Source: Cellulomonas wangsupingiae (GTDB lineage Bacteria; Actinomycetota; Actinomycetes; Actinomycetales; Cellulomonadaceae). From it: DNA of 64,000 bases. The notes under the pieces were generated by a model, which was not told where the DNA came from, searched no databases, and was given only the letters and a program-made list of their open reading frames with translations. A program made the position numbers and the translations under genes. Where the stretch lies: positions 3,224,001 through 3,288,000 of the forward strand of contig NZ_CP101989.1 in NCBI RefSeq assembly GCF_024508275.1, read 5' to 3'. Below are positions 36,002 through 44,327 of the stretch, piece by piece (the stretch's first letter is position 1; each line of letters starts with the position of its first letter).

Positions 36002-36871
36002 TCAGGTCAGGGCGATCGCCAGGAGCAGCATCGTCACGAGGAACCCCGTGAGCAGGTTGAGCCACAGGAACGTCCGCCACCCGGCGTTGGCCCGCTCGCA
36101 GTCCTCGTCGGTGACGTCGCGGAAGCGCCACGTGCTCACGGCGTACGGCAGCGCCAGCAGCGCCGCCAGGACGCCCGGCCAGGGCAGCGCCAGCAGCACG
36201 GCCGCGGCGGCGACGTACGCCGCGGTGGCCGCGAGGACCGTCGGGCGCGCACCCAGCACGGTCGCGACGGACGCGATGCCGCCGGCGCGGTCCGCGCGCA
36301 CGTCCTGCACGGCGCCGAACGCGTGGGAGGCCGTGCCCCACAGCAGGAACGCGACGAGCACGGGCCACGTGGTGCGCGCGCCGAGGTCCGCGCCGGCCAG
36401 CACGAGCGCGTACAGCAGCGGCCCGACGAAGTGCACGGCCGACGAGAACGAGTCGAGGACCGGCCGCTCCTTGAACCGCAGCCCGGGCGCGGAGTAGGCG
36501 ACCACGTCGAACAGCACCAGCAGCAGCACGACGCCCGCCAGCGGCGAGCCGAGGGCCAGGAGCCACACGACGAACGGCACGGTCGTGACCGCGCAGGCCA
36601 CGAGGATGCGCCGGTGCGCCGCGCGGGCCCGCGACGGGTCGACCAGCCCGCCCTCGATCCCGCCCTTGCGGGGGTTGGCCAGGTCGGACGCGTAGTCGAA
36701 CACGTCGTTGACGCCGTACATCAGCAGGTTGTACGGGATCAGGAAGAACAGGGTCCCGACGACCAGGCGCACGTCGACGCGGCCGTCGGTGGCCATGAGC
36801 CACCCCGCCGCGAACGGGTAGGCGGTGTTCACCCAGGAGAACGGCCGCGACGCGGCCAGCACCTCGCGCAT
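36002..36871 (-). CDS. crtEb: UbiA-family prenyltransferase, lycopene elongase type
   Basis: A 289-residue membrane prenyltransferase with eight to nine helices. The first Asp-rich motif is NDVFDYASDLANPRKGG and the second is AVQDVRADRAGG, as in UbiA enzymes; RPFSWVNTAYPFAAGWLM at the start matches lycopene elongases. It should add C5 units with hydroxylation to lycopene, giving C45 and C50 chains that the CrtYe/CrtYf cyclase closes. It is the last gene of the crt operon; its ATG at 36871 overlaps the crtYf stop by one base (TGATG). Confidence 0.88.
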   Translation of the reverse strand: MREVLAASRPFSWVNTAYPFAAGWLMATDGRVDVRLVVGTLFFLIPYNLLMYGVNDVFDYASDLANPRKGGIEGGLVDPSRARAAHRRILVACAVTTVPFVVWLLALGSPLAGVVLLLVLFDVVAYSAPGLRFKERPVLDSFSSAVHFVGPLLYALVLAGADLGARTTWPVLVAFLLWGTASHAFGAVQDVRADRAGGIASVATVLGARPTVLAATAAYVAAAAVLLALPWPGVLAALLALPYAVSTWRFRDVTDEDCERANAGWRTFLWLNLLTGFLVTMLLLAIALT

Positions 36872-37209
36872 CAGCCGTGGGCGCTCTCGGTGTCGTGCGT
36901 GCCGTCCGGGCGTGACGCCGTCCGCGGCGAGCGGCCCAGCACCCGCCAGAGCACGGGCACGAACACCGCGGCCGCGATCGCGTACGCGAAGTCCTCCAGC
37001 GGGGCGCCCCACACGTGGACCCCGAGGATCTTGGCGGGGTCGAAGACGTACAGGCCGACGTCGATCATGATCGTGTCGAAGACCGCGGTGAGCACGCACA
37101 GGTGCACGGTCGCCCACAGCAGCGGCCACCCGCGCATGCGGCGCAGCACCGGCCACGACACCACGGTCAGGGCGACCAGCACGAGGACGTTGAGCACGAT
37201 GTTCGTCAT
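36871..37209 (-). CDS. crtYf: Heterodimeric lycopene cyclase subunit (CrtYf type)
   Basis: A 112-residue membrane protein with three hydrophobic helices. The fingerprint FDTIMIDVGLYVFDPAKILG followed by GAPLEDFAYAIAAAVFVP is the lycopene cyclase domain: FDxxxxxxGL with Asp and the P-x-E(D)-x-F motif carrying the acidic catalytic residue. Together with the neighbouring subunit it should form the C50 carotenoid cyclase, as in decaprenoxanthin or sarcinaxanthin synthesis. The C-terminus is a short hydrophilic tail. Overlaps the upstream gene as ATGA. Confidence 0.85.
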   Translation of the reverse strand: MTNIVLNVLVLVALTVVSWPVLRRMRGWPLLWATVHLCVLTAVFDTIMIDVGLYVFDPAKILGVHVWGAPLEDFAYAIAAAVFVPVLWRVLGRSPRTASRPDGTHDTESAHG

Positions 37210-37544
37210 GCGTCCTCCCGGTGCGCCGTGCGCCCGGCGGCCGTCCGGTCGAACCACCGCCACGCCAGCAGCCCCACGTAGCACAGCAGCGTGAGGAAGA
37301 AGGCCTCCTCGACCGGCAGCTCGGGCGCCAGCAGCAGCCCGGTCATGTGCGGGGAGTCCCCGCGCGCGAAGATGCCGAGGAGCAGCCCGGCGACGTCCCA
37401 CAGCAGGAACCCGACGACGCCGAGGCCGACGGTCCACGCCGACCGGCGGGCGTCGTACCAGAACGCGAGGCCGAACCGGCGGTCGATGAGCGCGAGGCCG
37501 CCGATCGAGACCAGCAGCGCGCCGAGGTACACCAGGGCCGTCAT
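37206..37544 (-). CDS. crtYe: Heterodimeric lycopene cyclase subunit (CrtYe type)
   Basis: A 112-residue, three-helix membrane protein, partner of the next gene. It has LIDRRFGLAFWYDARRSAWT near residue 20, the FLLWDVAGLLLGIFARGDSP segment and PELPVEEAFFLTLLCY with the conserved P-x-E-E-x-F motif. Both partners are needed for cyclase activity in corynebacterial and micrococcal pathways. The start ATG 37544 overlaps the crtI stop as ATGA, and its stop overlaps the crtYf start in the same way. Confidence 0.85.
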   Translation of the reverse strand: MTALVYLGALLVSIGGLALIDRRFGLAFWYDARRSAWTVGLGVVGFLLWDVAGLLLGIFARGDSPHMTGLLLAPELPVEEAFFLTLLCYVGLLAWRWFDRTAAGRTAHREDA

Positions 37545-39229
37545 GCACGCCCCGCCACGACGTCGGACCACAGCCCGCGCGGCAGCGCCGAGGCGAGGTA
37601 CCCGGGCCGCAGGGGCGCCGGCAGCGGCCGCGACGACGTCTCCCCCAGCAGCCGCTTGGCCACGAGCTCGGCGCCGATGAGCACCATCGGCAGCCCGACG
37701 CCCGGGACCGTCCCCCCGCCCACGTGCAGCAGGTTCGGCACCCGGTGCGACGCGACGCCCGGCCGGAACATCGCCGACTGGCGCAGCGTGTGCTCCATGC
37801 CGAGGGCGGTCCCGCGCCACGCGGACAGGTCCCGCGCGAAGTCGGCCGGCCCCACGACGCGCCGCACGACGACGCGCTCGCGCAGCCCCGGGACCCCCGC
37901 CCACGCGCCCACCTGGTCGAGGTAGCGGTCGGCGTGCGCGTCGAGCTCGCCGGGCCGGGTGCCGATCGACGGGTCCGCGGGGAACGGGACGAGCACGAAC
38001 AGGTTCTCGTGCCCCGGCGGCGCCGCGGTGGGGTCCGTCGCGGTGGTCCGCGAGACGTACGCGGACGCGGCGTCGGGCACGCGCAGCCCGTCCGGCGGCG
38101 TCGCGCGCCCGGCGCCGAGGATCGCGTCGAAGTTGCCCGGCCAGTCCTGGGTGAAGAACAGCGAGTGGTGCGCCAGCTCCGGCAGCTCGCCGCGGACGCC
38201 CGCCATGACGAGCAGCGCCGAGATCCCGGGACCACGCCGGTCCCAGACGTCCGCGGGCAGGTCCGCGTGCGCGGGGTCGAGCAGCGCGGTCTCGGTGTGG
38301 TGCCGGTCGGCGCCGGACACCACGACGTCCGCGGGGACGACCGTGCCGTCGGCGAGCCGCACACCGCGCGCGACGCCGCGGCGGCGCGGGTGCCGCCGCG
38401 TGCGCGGTGCGTCCTCGACCTCGACGGCGACGACGTCGGCGCCCGTGCGAACGACGACGCCCTCCTCGACCGCGGCCTTCTCCAGCGCCTCCACCAGCGT
38501 GTACATGCCGCCGCGCGGGTAGTGCACGCCGTCGCCGAGGTCGAGGTGGCTCATGAGCGAGTAGAGCGCCGGCACGCGGTAGGGCGACGAGCCGAGGAAC
38601 ACGGCGTGGTACCCGAGCACCTGGCGCAGCACGGGGTGCTCGACGGTCTGCGCGACGTGGTCCGCGAGCGTGCGGGTGAGCAGTCCCGCCAGCGTGCCGG
38701 AGCGGCGCAGCACGTCGCGGGACACCGCCCGGTCGGGGCGCTCGAACGTCGTGTACAGGAAGTGGTCGAGGGCCGTCCGGTACGCCTCGCCCGCGTCGGC
38801 GACGTAGCGCCCGATCGCCGCGCCCGCCCCCGGCTCGAGCCGGTCGAACGTCGCGGCGTTCACCGCCGGGTCGGCCACCACGTCGAACGGGTCGACGCCG
38901 GACCCGGGCTCGGGGAACAGCCGGTACGCGGGGTCGAGACGCTGCAGGTCGACGTGGTCGGCGAGGCGCCTGCCCAGCAGCGCGAACGCGTGCTCGACGA
39001 CCTCGGGCATGAACCACCACGACGGCCCGGTGTCGAACCGGAAGCCGTCGGAGTGCCAGGTGCCCGTGCGTCCCCCGACCTGGTCGTGCCGCTCCAGCAG
39101 GGTGACGTGGGCACCTCCGCGCGCGAGCAGCGCCGCGGTCGTCAGCCCACCGACGCCCCCGCCGACGACGACGACGCGCACCGGTCCCTCGCGCCGCTCG
39201 GACGGCCGGTCGCGACGTGCTCCGCTCAC
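37541..39229 (-). CDS. crtI: Phytoene desaturase
   Basis: A 562-residue FAD-dependent desaturase taking phytoene to lycopene. The N-terminal dinucleotide fold is VVVVGGGVGGLTTAALLARG followed by LLERHDQVGGRTGTW, with FDTGPSWWFMPEV next. The C-terminal bacterial CrtI signature is RVPNLLHVGGGTVPGVGLPM. GTG 39229 overlaps the crtB stop as GTGA and gives a 16-residue leader; GTG 39181 right before the Rossmann fold is the alternative. It sits second in crtB-crtI-crtYe-crtYf-crtEb, all coupled by short overlaps. Confidence 0.93.
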   Translation of the reverse strand: MSGARRDRPSERREGPVRVVVVGGGVGGLTTAALLARGGAHVTLLERHDQVGGRTGTWHSDGFRFDTGPSWWFMPEVVEHAFALLGRRLADHVDLQRLDPAYRLFPEPGSGVDPFDVVADPAVNAATFDRLEPGAGAAIGRYVADAGEAYRTALDHFLYTTFERPDRAVSRDVLRRSGTLAGLLTRTLADHVAQTVEHPVLRQVLGYHAVFLGSSPYRVPALYSLMSHLDLGDGVHYPRGGMYTLVEALEKAAVEEGVVVRTGADVVAVEVEDAPRTRRHPRRRGVARGVRLADGTVVPADVVVSGADRHHTETALLDPAHADLPADVWDRRGPGISALLVMAGVRGELPELAHHSLFFTQDWPGNFDAILGAGRATPPDGLRVPDAASAYVSRTTATDPTAAPPGHENLFVLVPFPADPSIGTRPGELDAHADRYLDQVGAWAGVPGLRERVVVRRVVGPADFARDLSAWRGTALGMEHTLRQSAMFRPGVASHRVPNLLHVGGGTVPGVGLPMVLIGAELVAKRLLGETSSRPLPAPLRPGYLASALPRGLWSDVVAGRA

Positions 39230-40119
39230 GCGCCGACCACCCGGCGCGCGCGCTGACCGGCCTCGCGCACCAGGGCCGCAGCCACGACCCGGCCCACGAC
39301 GGCGGCCTTGACGGGTCCGGGGACGCGCACGCGGCGCCGCGCGAGCTCGGCCGGCGGCGTGACCGCGAGGTCGGCCAGCAGCCGGTCGTACAGCGCCGTG
39401 GTGGCCTCCACGGCCACGCGGGCGCGCGGCGGCAGCAGCGGCAGCGCCGCGCGGGCCGTCGCCAGGTCGGCACGGACCTCGTCGAGGACCCCGTGGACGT
39501 CGCCGTCGGTGAGCCGGTCGGCGTCGACGCCGGGCAGGTACGAGCGCCCGAGGTCGCCGTGGTCGGCGCCGAGGTCGCGCAGGAAGTTGACCTTCTGGAA
39601 CGCGGCACCCAGCGCACGGGCGCCGGCGACGGCGTCGTCCGGCGGCTCGACCGGCGGGCGCCCGGGGCGGGCGTCGGCGGACAGGAAGACCTTCAGGCAC
39701 ATGACGCCGACGACCTCGGCCGAGCCGAAGACGTACCGGTCGTACGACGCGCGGTCGTGCTCGCGCACGGACAGGTCGGCGCGCATGGAGGCGAAGAACG
39801 GGTCGACCTCGCCGTGCCCGATGCCGGTGCGGCGCGCCGCGCGGGCGAACGCGTGGACCACGACGTTGGTCGAGTACGCGGTGACCAGCGCGCGCGCCGT
39901 CTGCGCCTCGAGCTGGTCGAGCTCGGCGGCCGCGTCCGGGCCGCGGTAGGTGTCCACGACCTCGTCCGCCAGGCGGACCAGCGCGTACACGGCCTCGATG
40001 TCGGTCCGCGAGCGCGGCGGCAGCAGGCGCGTGCCGATGCCGAAGGACGTGGAGTACGTCCGCAGCACCGCCCGGCTGGCCCGCGCCGCGGTGGTGTCGT
40101 ACCGGCGCTGCGCCGTCAT
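39226..40119 (-). CDS. crtB: Phytoene synthase
   Basis: A 297-residue squalene/phytoene synthase condensing two GGPP to phytoene. The first Asp-rich motif is VRLADEVVDTYRG (about residue 50) and the second is FLRDLGADHGDLGRSYLPG (about residue 165); YSTSFGIGTRLLPP near residue 25 and YVFGSAEVVGVMCLKVF are also typical. First gene of the crt operon. ATG 40119 has GGCAGGG immediately upstream. No GGPP synthase (crtE) is encoded upstream in this window, where galE is divergent, so the precursor must come from another locus. Confidence 0.93.
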   Translation of the reverse strand: MTAQRRYDTTAARASRAVLRTYSTSFGIGTRLLPPRSRTDIEAVYALVRLADEVVDTYRGPDAAAELDQLEAQTARALVTAYSTNVVVHAFARAARRTGIGHGEVDPFFASMRADLSVREHDRASYDRYVFGSAEVVGVMCLKVFLSADARPGRPPVEPPDDAVAGARALGAAFQKVNFLRDLGADHGDLGRSYLPGVDADRLTDGDVHGVLDEVRADLATARAALPLLPPRARVAVEATTALYDRLLADLAVTPPAELARRRVRVPGPVKAAVVGRVVAAALVREAGQRARRVVGA

Positions 40120-40300
40120 CCCTGCCGTCCGCCCCACGCGTACCGTCCCGTCGTCGTCCCCCCGCCGGACGTGCGGCGCCCGTCGTCGCCCGCCGGCGCC
40201 GGACCTCTGCAAGCGGGTTCCCAGAGCGTACGCGCGCACCCGTGGGCACACCCCCCGAAACCCCGTGCCGATCACGCCGACCCGATGGAGCGTGCGGTTG

Positions 40301-40330
40301 TGTTCGACCGTGTTCGATTGTGTTGGAAAT
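40301..40330 (+). repeat. Three tandem 10-bp direct repeats upstream of galE
   Basis: TGTTCGACCG, TGTTCGATTG and TGTTGGAAAT follow each other without gaps. The shared TGTTsGA core recurs once per helical turn, ending over the galE -35 box. Direct repeats with this spacing are typical of DeoR-family operators, which is inference here. Confidence 0.6.
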
Positions 40331-40351
40331 GGCGCCTGTCTTCACTATGCT
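40323..40351 (+). promoter_or_regulatory. galE promoter, predicted leaderless
   Basis: TTGGAA (40323-40328) and TATGCT (40346-40351) are separated by 17 bp; the ATG at 40359 begins 8 nt after the -10 box, so the transcript should start at the ATG. Confidence 0.6.
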
Positions 40352-40358
40352 GCCGGAC

Positions 40359-41345
40359 ATGACATGGCTGGTGACGGGCGGGGCGGGGTACATCGGGGCG
40401 CACGTGGTGCGCGCGTTCCAGGACGCGGCGCGCCGCACGGGCGACGCGACGCTGGAGCCCGTCGTGCTGGACGACCTGTCGAGCGGGCACCGCGACTTCG
40501 TGCCGGACGACGTGGCGTTCGTCCGGGCGTCCGTCGTGGACACCGACGCCGTGCGCGCCGCCCTCGTCGAGCACGGGGTGACCGGCGTCGTCCACCTCGC
40601 CGGCTTCAAGTACGCCGGGGTCTCCGTGCAGCGCCCGCTGCACACCTACGAGCAGAACGTCACCGGCACGGCGCACCTGCTCGAGGCCATGGCCGACGCG
40701 GGCGTCGGGCAGATCGTGTTCTCGTCGTCGGCGGCGGTGTACGGCACCCCGGACGTCGACGTCGTCACGGAGGAGACCCCCACGTCCCCCGAGTCGCCCT
40801 ACGGCGAGTCCAAGCTCGTCGGCGAGTGGCTGCTGCGCGACCAGGGCGTCGCCACGGGCCTGCGCCACACGTCGCTGCGGTACTTCAACGTCGTGGGCTC
40901 CGGCGCGCCGGACCTGTACGACTCGAGCCCGCACAACCTCTTCCCGCTGGTCCTCGACGCCCTGACCGCGGGCCGCACGCCGCGCATCAACGGCACGGAC
41001 TACCCGACACCCGACGGCACGTGCGTCCGCGACTACGTGCACGTCGCCGACCTCGCGGTCTCCCACGTGGCCGCCGCCCGGGCACTGGCCGACGGCCGGC
41101 CCCTGGCGCCCGTCTACAACCTCGGCTCGGGCGACGGGCTGTCGGTCGCGCAGATCATGACGACGGTCGCGCAGGTCACCGGCATCGACTTCACCCCGGA
41201 GGTCGCGCCGCGCCGCCCGGGCGACCCCGCCCGCATCGTCGCCTCCGGGCGGGCCGCCGCGCGCGACCTCGACTGGGTCATGCGCCACACCCCCGAGCAG
41301 ATGGTCGCCAGCGCCTGGGAGGCCCACCGCCGCCCCACCCCCTGA
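40359..41345 (+). CDS. galE: UDP-glucose 4-epimerase
   Basis: A 328-residue short-chain dehydrogenase-type epimerase interconverting UDP-glucose and UDP-galactose. The NAD-binding motif is WLVTGGAGYIGAHVVRAF, the catalytic Ser is in IVFSSSAAVYGTP, and Tyr-x3-Lys is in SPYGESKLVGEW. YFNVVGSGAPDLYDSS and CVRDYVHVADLAV are also classic GalE stretches. I start at ATG 40359 because the promoter at 40323-40351 leaves no room for a leader; ATG 40347 and 40329 are in frame but fall in the promoter. Likely controlled by the 10-bp repeats upstream. Confidence 0.95.
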   Translation: MTWLVTGGAGYIGAHVVRAFQDAARRTGDATLEPVVLDDLSSGHRDFVPDDVAFVRASVVDTDAVRAALVEHGVTGVVHLAGFKYAGVSVQRPLHTYEQNVTGTAHLLEAMADAGVGQIVFSSSAAVYGTPDVDVVTEETPTSPESPYGESKLVGEWLLRDQGVATGLRHTSLRYFNVVGSGAPDLYDSSPHNLFPLVLDALTAGRTPRINGTDYPTPDGTCVRDYVHVADLAVSHVAAARALADGRPLAPVYNLGSGDGLSVAQIMTTVAQVTGIDFTPEVAPRRPGDPARIVASGRAAARDLDWVMRHTPEQMVASAWEAHRRPTP

Positions 41346-41360
41346 CCCTCATCCCAGGGC

Positions 41361-41412
41361 GCGAGAGAACGATCCAGCCCTCCCCGCCGAACCCGTGAGA
41401 GAGCAATCCAGT
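41361..41412. repeat. Two direct copies of a GAGAGAGCGATCCAG-type repeat
   Basis: GCGAGAGAACGATCCAGC (41361-41378) and GTGAGAGAGCAATCCAGT (41395-41412) are degenerate direct copies of the sequence that forms the perfect inverted repeat at 56688-56746. They fill the gap between the convergent galE and LLM genes. Confidence 0.6.
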
Positions 41413-41420
41413 CCGGCGGG

Positions 41421-42326
41421 TCAGCGGGCGGCGGGCTCCAGGGCCTGCAGCCGCGGCACCTCGGCGGCGAACCGCTCGAGCTCGCGCTCGTCGCCCGCGT
41501 AGACCCCCGACGGTCGCGGCCAGTGCACGACGACGTCGCCGAAGCCCAGCGCGGCGGCCCGCTCGACCCCCTCGACGGCGAGCGCGGCGGACGTCAGCGA
41601 GAACCGCGGCGCACCGTCGAGGCTGAGCCACCGCCCGACGTCGCGGCCGTCGGCCGCCTCGTCGAACGCGTCGGCCATCCGCGCGAGGCCGTCCCACCAC
41701 GCCTCCTGCGCCGCGGCGGCGTCGGCGCCGTCGCCGACACCGGTGCCGGGCCCGAACGTCGCCCACCCCTGGCCGTACCGCGCGGCGAGCGCCATGGCGC
41801 GAGGGCCGTTGGCGGCGACGACGAACGGCGTGCGCGGCCGGGCGATGGTCCCGGGCACCATGCGGGCGCCGCGGGCCTGGTAGAAGGCGCCGTCGTGGTC
41901 CGTGACCTCCTGCGTGAGCAGCTTGTCGAGCAGCCCGAGGAACTCGGCGAACCGCTGCGTGCGCTCCGCGCGGCTCGGTGCCGGGCCGAGCACGCCCGCG
42001 TCCCAGCCCTCGCCGCCGGCGCCCACGCCGAGCAGGAAGCGTCCGCCCGACACGTCGTCCAGGCCCATGACGTCCTTGGCGAAGGGCACGGGGTGACGGA
42101 AGTTGGGCGACGCGACCCACGTGCCGAGCCCGATGCGGTCGGTGACGGCGGCGGCCGCGGCGAGCAGCGGCACGGTGGCGAACCACGGCTCGTCCGCGAG
42201 GTCGCGCCACGCGAGGTGGTCGTACGTCCACGCGTGGTCGAAGCCCATCTCCTCCGCGGCGCGCCAGCGCGACCGCGCGGTCGCCCAGCGCTCCTGGGGC
42301 AGCAGCACCACACCGATCCGGACCAT
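41421..42326 (-). CDS. LLM class (luciferase-like, F420/FMN-dependent) oxidoreductase
   Basis: A 301-residue TIM-barrel flavoprotein of the bacterial luciferase-like monooxygenase superfamily. Typical segments are MVRIGVVLLPQERW at the first strand, EEMGFDHAWTYDHLAWR, TDRIGLGTWVASPNFRHPVP and GRFLLGVGAGGEGWDAGVL. In actinobacteria such proteins usually bind F420 or FMN. The substrate cannot be told. The ATG at 42326 is the natural first codon of the barrel. It is transcribed alone, divergent from the protease gene. Confidence 0.87.
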   Translation of the reverse strand: MVRIGVVLLPQERWATARSRWRAAEEMGFDHAWTYDHLAWRDLADEPWFATVPLLAAAAAVTDRIGLGTWVASPNFRHPVPFAKDVMGLDDVSGGRFLLGVGAGGEGWDAGVLGPAPSRAERTQRFAEFLGLLDKLLTQEVTDHDGAFYQARGARMVPGTIARPRTPFVVAANGPRAMALAARYGQGWATFGPGTGVGDGADAAAAQEAWWDGLARMADAFDEAADGRDVGRWLSLDGAPRFSLTSAALAVEGVERAAALGFGDVVVHWPRPSGVYAGDERELERFAAEVPRLQALEPAAR

Positions 42327-42378
42327 GCGGCCACGCTACCCGCGGCGGACCGGGCACCACGGCAGCAGGTCCGCTACC

Positions 42379-42431
42379 TGACTGGCCCCGCCTCTAGATT
42401 CTGACTGGCGTCACACGCTAGCGTGACTGGC
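42379..42431 (+). promoter_or_regulatory. Repeat-containing upstream region of the secreted protease gene
   Basis: TGACTGGC occurs at 42379, 42402 and 42424, spaced 23 and 22 bp. A perfect 12-bp palindrome CACGCTAGCGTG lies at 42414-42425, and TAGATT at 42395 is a possible -10 box. This looks like a regulator-binding array. Confidence 0.45.
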
Positions 42432-42456
42432 CTCGCACCGATCGGGAGGGACGACC

Positions 42457-43584
42457 ATGACAACGTCCGCAGTACGCACCCGCCGCGCCGCCACCGTCGC
42501 GCTCGCCGCACTCGCCCTGCTCGTCGGTCCCCTCGCCGCAGGCGGAGGGGCGTCAGCGGCGGCACCCGCCGGCGACGTCCCGGAGGGCATGGTCGACGCG
42601 CTCGAGAGAGACCTGGGCGTGCCCCGGGCCGAGGCGGTGCAGCGCCTGAGCTTCCAGGCCGATGCGGCCACCCGGGTCCGCACCCTGACCCAGGCGCTCG
42701 GAACCTCCTACGCCGGCGCGTGGGTGGACCCCGCCGCCGGCACCGTGCACGTCGCGACGACGACCCCGTCGAAGGTCCGCGGGCCGATGGCCGCAGGCGT
42801 CACCACCGTGACGGTGGACCGGAGCCTCGCGCAGCTCGAGCAGCTCGGCGCCACCCTCGACGCCGCTGGGCTGCCCGCCACCGTCGCCACCTGGTACGTC
42901 GACGTGCCGACCAACAAGCTCGTCGTGGAGGCCGTCGGCGGCACCGGCGCCGCTGCCGAGCTCGTCGCGGCCGCGGGCCTGCCCGCCGACGCCGTGACGC
43001 TGGCCGCGGCACCCGAGGCCCCCCGGACGTTCATCGACGTCATCGGGGGCAACGCGTACTACATCAGCTCGCGCACGCGGTGCTCGGTGGGCTTCGCGGT
43101 CCAGGGCGGCTTCGTCACCGCAGGCCACTGCGGCGCGGTCGGCGCACCGACGACGTCGCCGACGGGCACCTTCCGCGGTTCGTCCTTCCCCGGCAACGAC
43201 TACGGCTGGGTGCAGGTCGCCGCGGGCAACACCCCGCGCGGCCTGGTCAACAACTACTCGGGCGGGACGGTGCGCGTCACCGGCTCCCAGCAGGCCGCCG
43301 TCGGGGCGTACGTGTGCCGGTCCGGCAGCACGACGGGGTGGCGGTGCGGCACGGTCCAGGCCTACGGCTCGACGGTCCGCTACTCCCAGGGCACCGTCAG
43401 CGGGCTGATCCGCACGACCGTGTGCGCCGAGCCCGGGGACTCGGGTGGCTCGCTTCTCGCGGGCACGCAGGCTCAGGGTGTGACGTCCGGGGGCTCGGGG
43501 AACTGCCGCACGGGCGGCACGACGTACTTCCAGCCCGTCGGGGAGATCCTGCAGGCGTACGGGCTGCGGCTCGTCACGAGCTGA
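42457..43584 (+). CDS. Secreted alpha-lytic/streptogrisin-type serine protease with pro-region
   Basis: A 375-residue preproenzyme. Residues 1-35 are a signal peptide (ATVALAALALLVGPLAAGGG, then ASA). Residues about 36-185 form the alpha-lytic pro-domain that folds the enzyme and is then removed. The mature S1 domain, starting near IDVIGGNAYYI, has the triad His in GGFVTAGHCG, Asp in PGNDYGWVQV and Ser in AEPGDSGGSLLAG, with six cysteines in pairs (CSV..GHC, CRS..RCG, VCAE..GNC). It should be an extracellular chymotrypsin-like protease. ATG 42457 has GGGAGGGA 6 nt upstream. Confidence 0.95.
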   Translation: MTTSAVRTRRAATVALAALALLVGPLAAGGGASAAAPAGDVPEGMVDALERDLGVPRAEAVQRLSFQADAATRVRTLTQALGTSYAGAWVDPAAGTVHVATTTPSKVRGPMAAGVTTVTVDRSLAQLEQLGATLDAAGLPATVATWYVDVPTNKLVVEAVGGTGAAAELVAAAGLPADAVTLAAAPEAPRTFIDVIGGNAYYISSRTRCSVGFAVQGGFVTAGHCGAVGAPTTSPTGTFRGSSFPGNDYGWVQVAAGNTPRGLVNNYSGGTVRVTGSQQAAVGAYVCRSGSTTGWRCGTVQAYGSTVRYSQGTVSGLIRTTVCAEPGDSGGSLLAGTQAQGVTSGGSGNCRTGGTTYFQPVGEILQAYGLRLVTS

Positions 43585-43681
43585 GGCCCGACGGCGGGCG
43601 GCGACGCCCGCCACGGTCCCGCCCCCGGCCGAGCACCCGGCCGAGGGCTCACCCGGCCCGTCCCGTCCGACGGCCGGAGGT

Positions 43682-43722
43682 GACGGGTGGCGCGCCTACG
43701 GGGGTACGGCGCGCCACCCGTC
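43682..43722. terminator. Bidirectional hairpin terminator
   Basis: A perfect 15-bp stem (arms 43682-43696 and 43708-43722) with an 11-nt loop between the convergent protease and metallopeptidase-like genes. Confidence 0.7.
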
Positions 43723-43729
43723 GCACCAC

Positions 43730-44083
43730 TCAGCCCCACCCGAGGGCGTGCAGGCGCTCGTCGTCGATGCCGAAGTGGTGCGCGATCTCGTGCACCACGG
43801 TGATCGCCACCTCCTCGACGACCTCGTCGCGGTCCTCGCAGATCGCCAGCGTCGGCAGGCGGTAGACGAAGATCCGGTCGGGCAGCGACCCCGCCGCCCA
43901 GAACTCCCCGCGCTCGGTGAGCGGGGTGCCCTCGTACAGCCCCAGCAGGTCGGGCTCGTCGGGCGGTGCCTCGTCCTCCACGAGCACGACGACGTTGTCC
44001 ATCATCGCCGCGAGCTCCTCGGGGATCTCGTCGAGCGCGTCGCGCACCGCGTCCTCGAACTCCTCGCGCGTCATCTCCACCAC
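43730..44083 (-). CDS. Zincin-like metallopeptidase (DUF1025 family)
   Basis: A 117-residue protein. It begins VVEMTREEFEDAVRDALDEI and has the zinc-protease motif VVHEIAHHFGIDDERLHALG near the C-terminus, with HExxH followed by a downstream Asp. Members are minimal soluble zincins of unknown substrate, broadly conserved in actinobacteria. GTG 44083 is preceded by AGGA at 7 nt; ATG 44074 is an alternative. The upstream in-frame extension to 44170 reaches into the tRNA-Glu promoter region and is unlikely. Confidence 0.85.
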   Translation of the reverse strand: MVEMTREEFEDAVRDALDEIPEELAAMMDNVVVLVEDEAPPDEPDLLGLYEGTPLTERGEFWAAGSLPDRIFVYRLPTLAICEDRDEVVEEVAITVVHEIAHHFGIDDERLHALGWG

Positions 44084-44208
44084 GGCACCATCCTGCCCTT
44101 CCACCACCCGCCTGACCTGCGGGATCACCCCCGCTTTGGAGTTCCGGCCCCCAGACCGTATGCTCATCACCGGTCTTCCGACGCCTCGACGTCAGGGGCG
44201 GACAACCC

Positions 44209-44281
44209 GCCCCCATCGTCTAGCGGCCTAGGACCCCGCCCTTTCACGGCGGTAGCACGGGTTCGAATCCCGTTGGGGGTA
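44209..44281 (+). tRNA. tRNA-Glu (anticodon TTC)
   Basis: A 73-nt cloverleaf; acceptor 44209-44215 pairs with 44274-44280 (one G-U pair). The anticodon stem CCGCC/GGCGG frames CTTTCAC, anticodon TTC. T-loop TTCGAAT. First of three tRNAs in a row, 46 nt before tRNA-Asp. Confidence 0.95.
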
Positions 44282-44327
44282 CGAGCAGTACAGCAGGAAA
44301 GCTTCAGGGTGGCTCCGGCCACCACGA

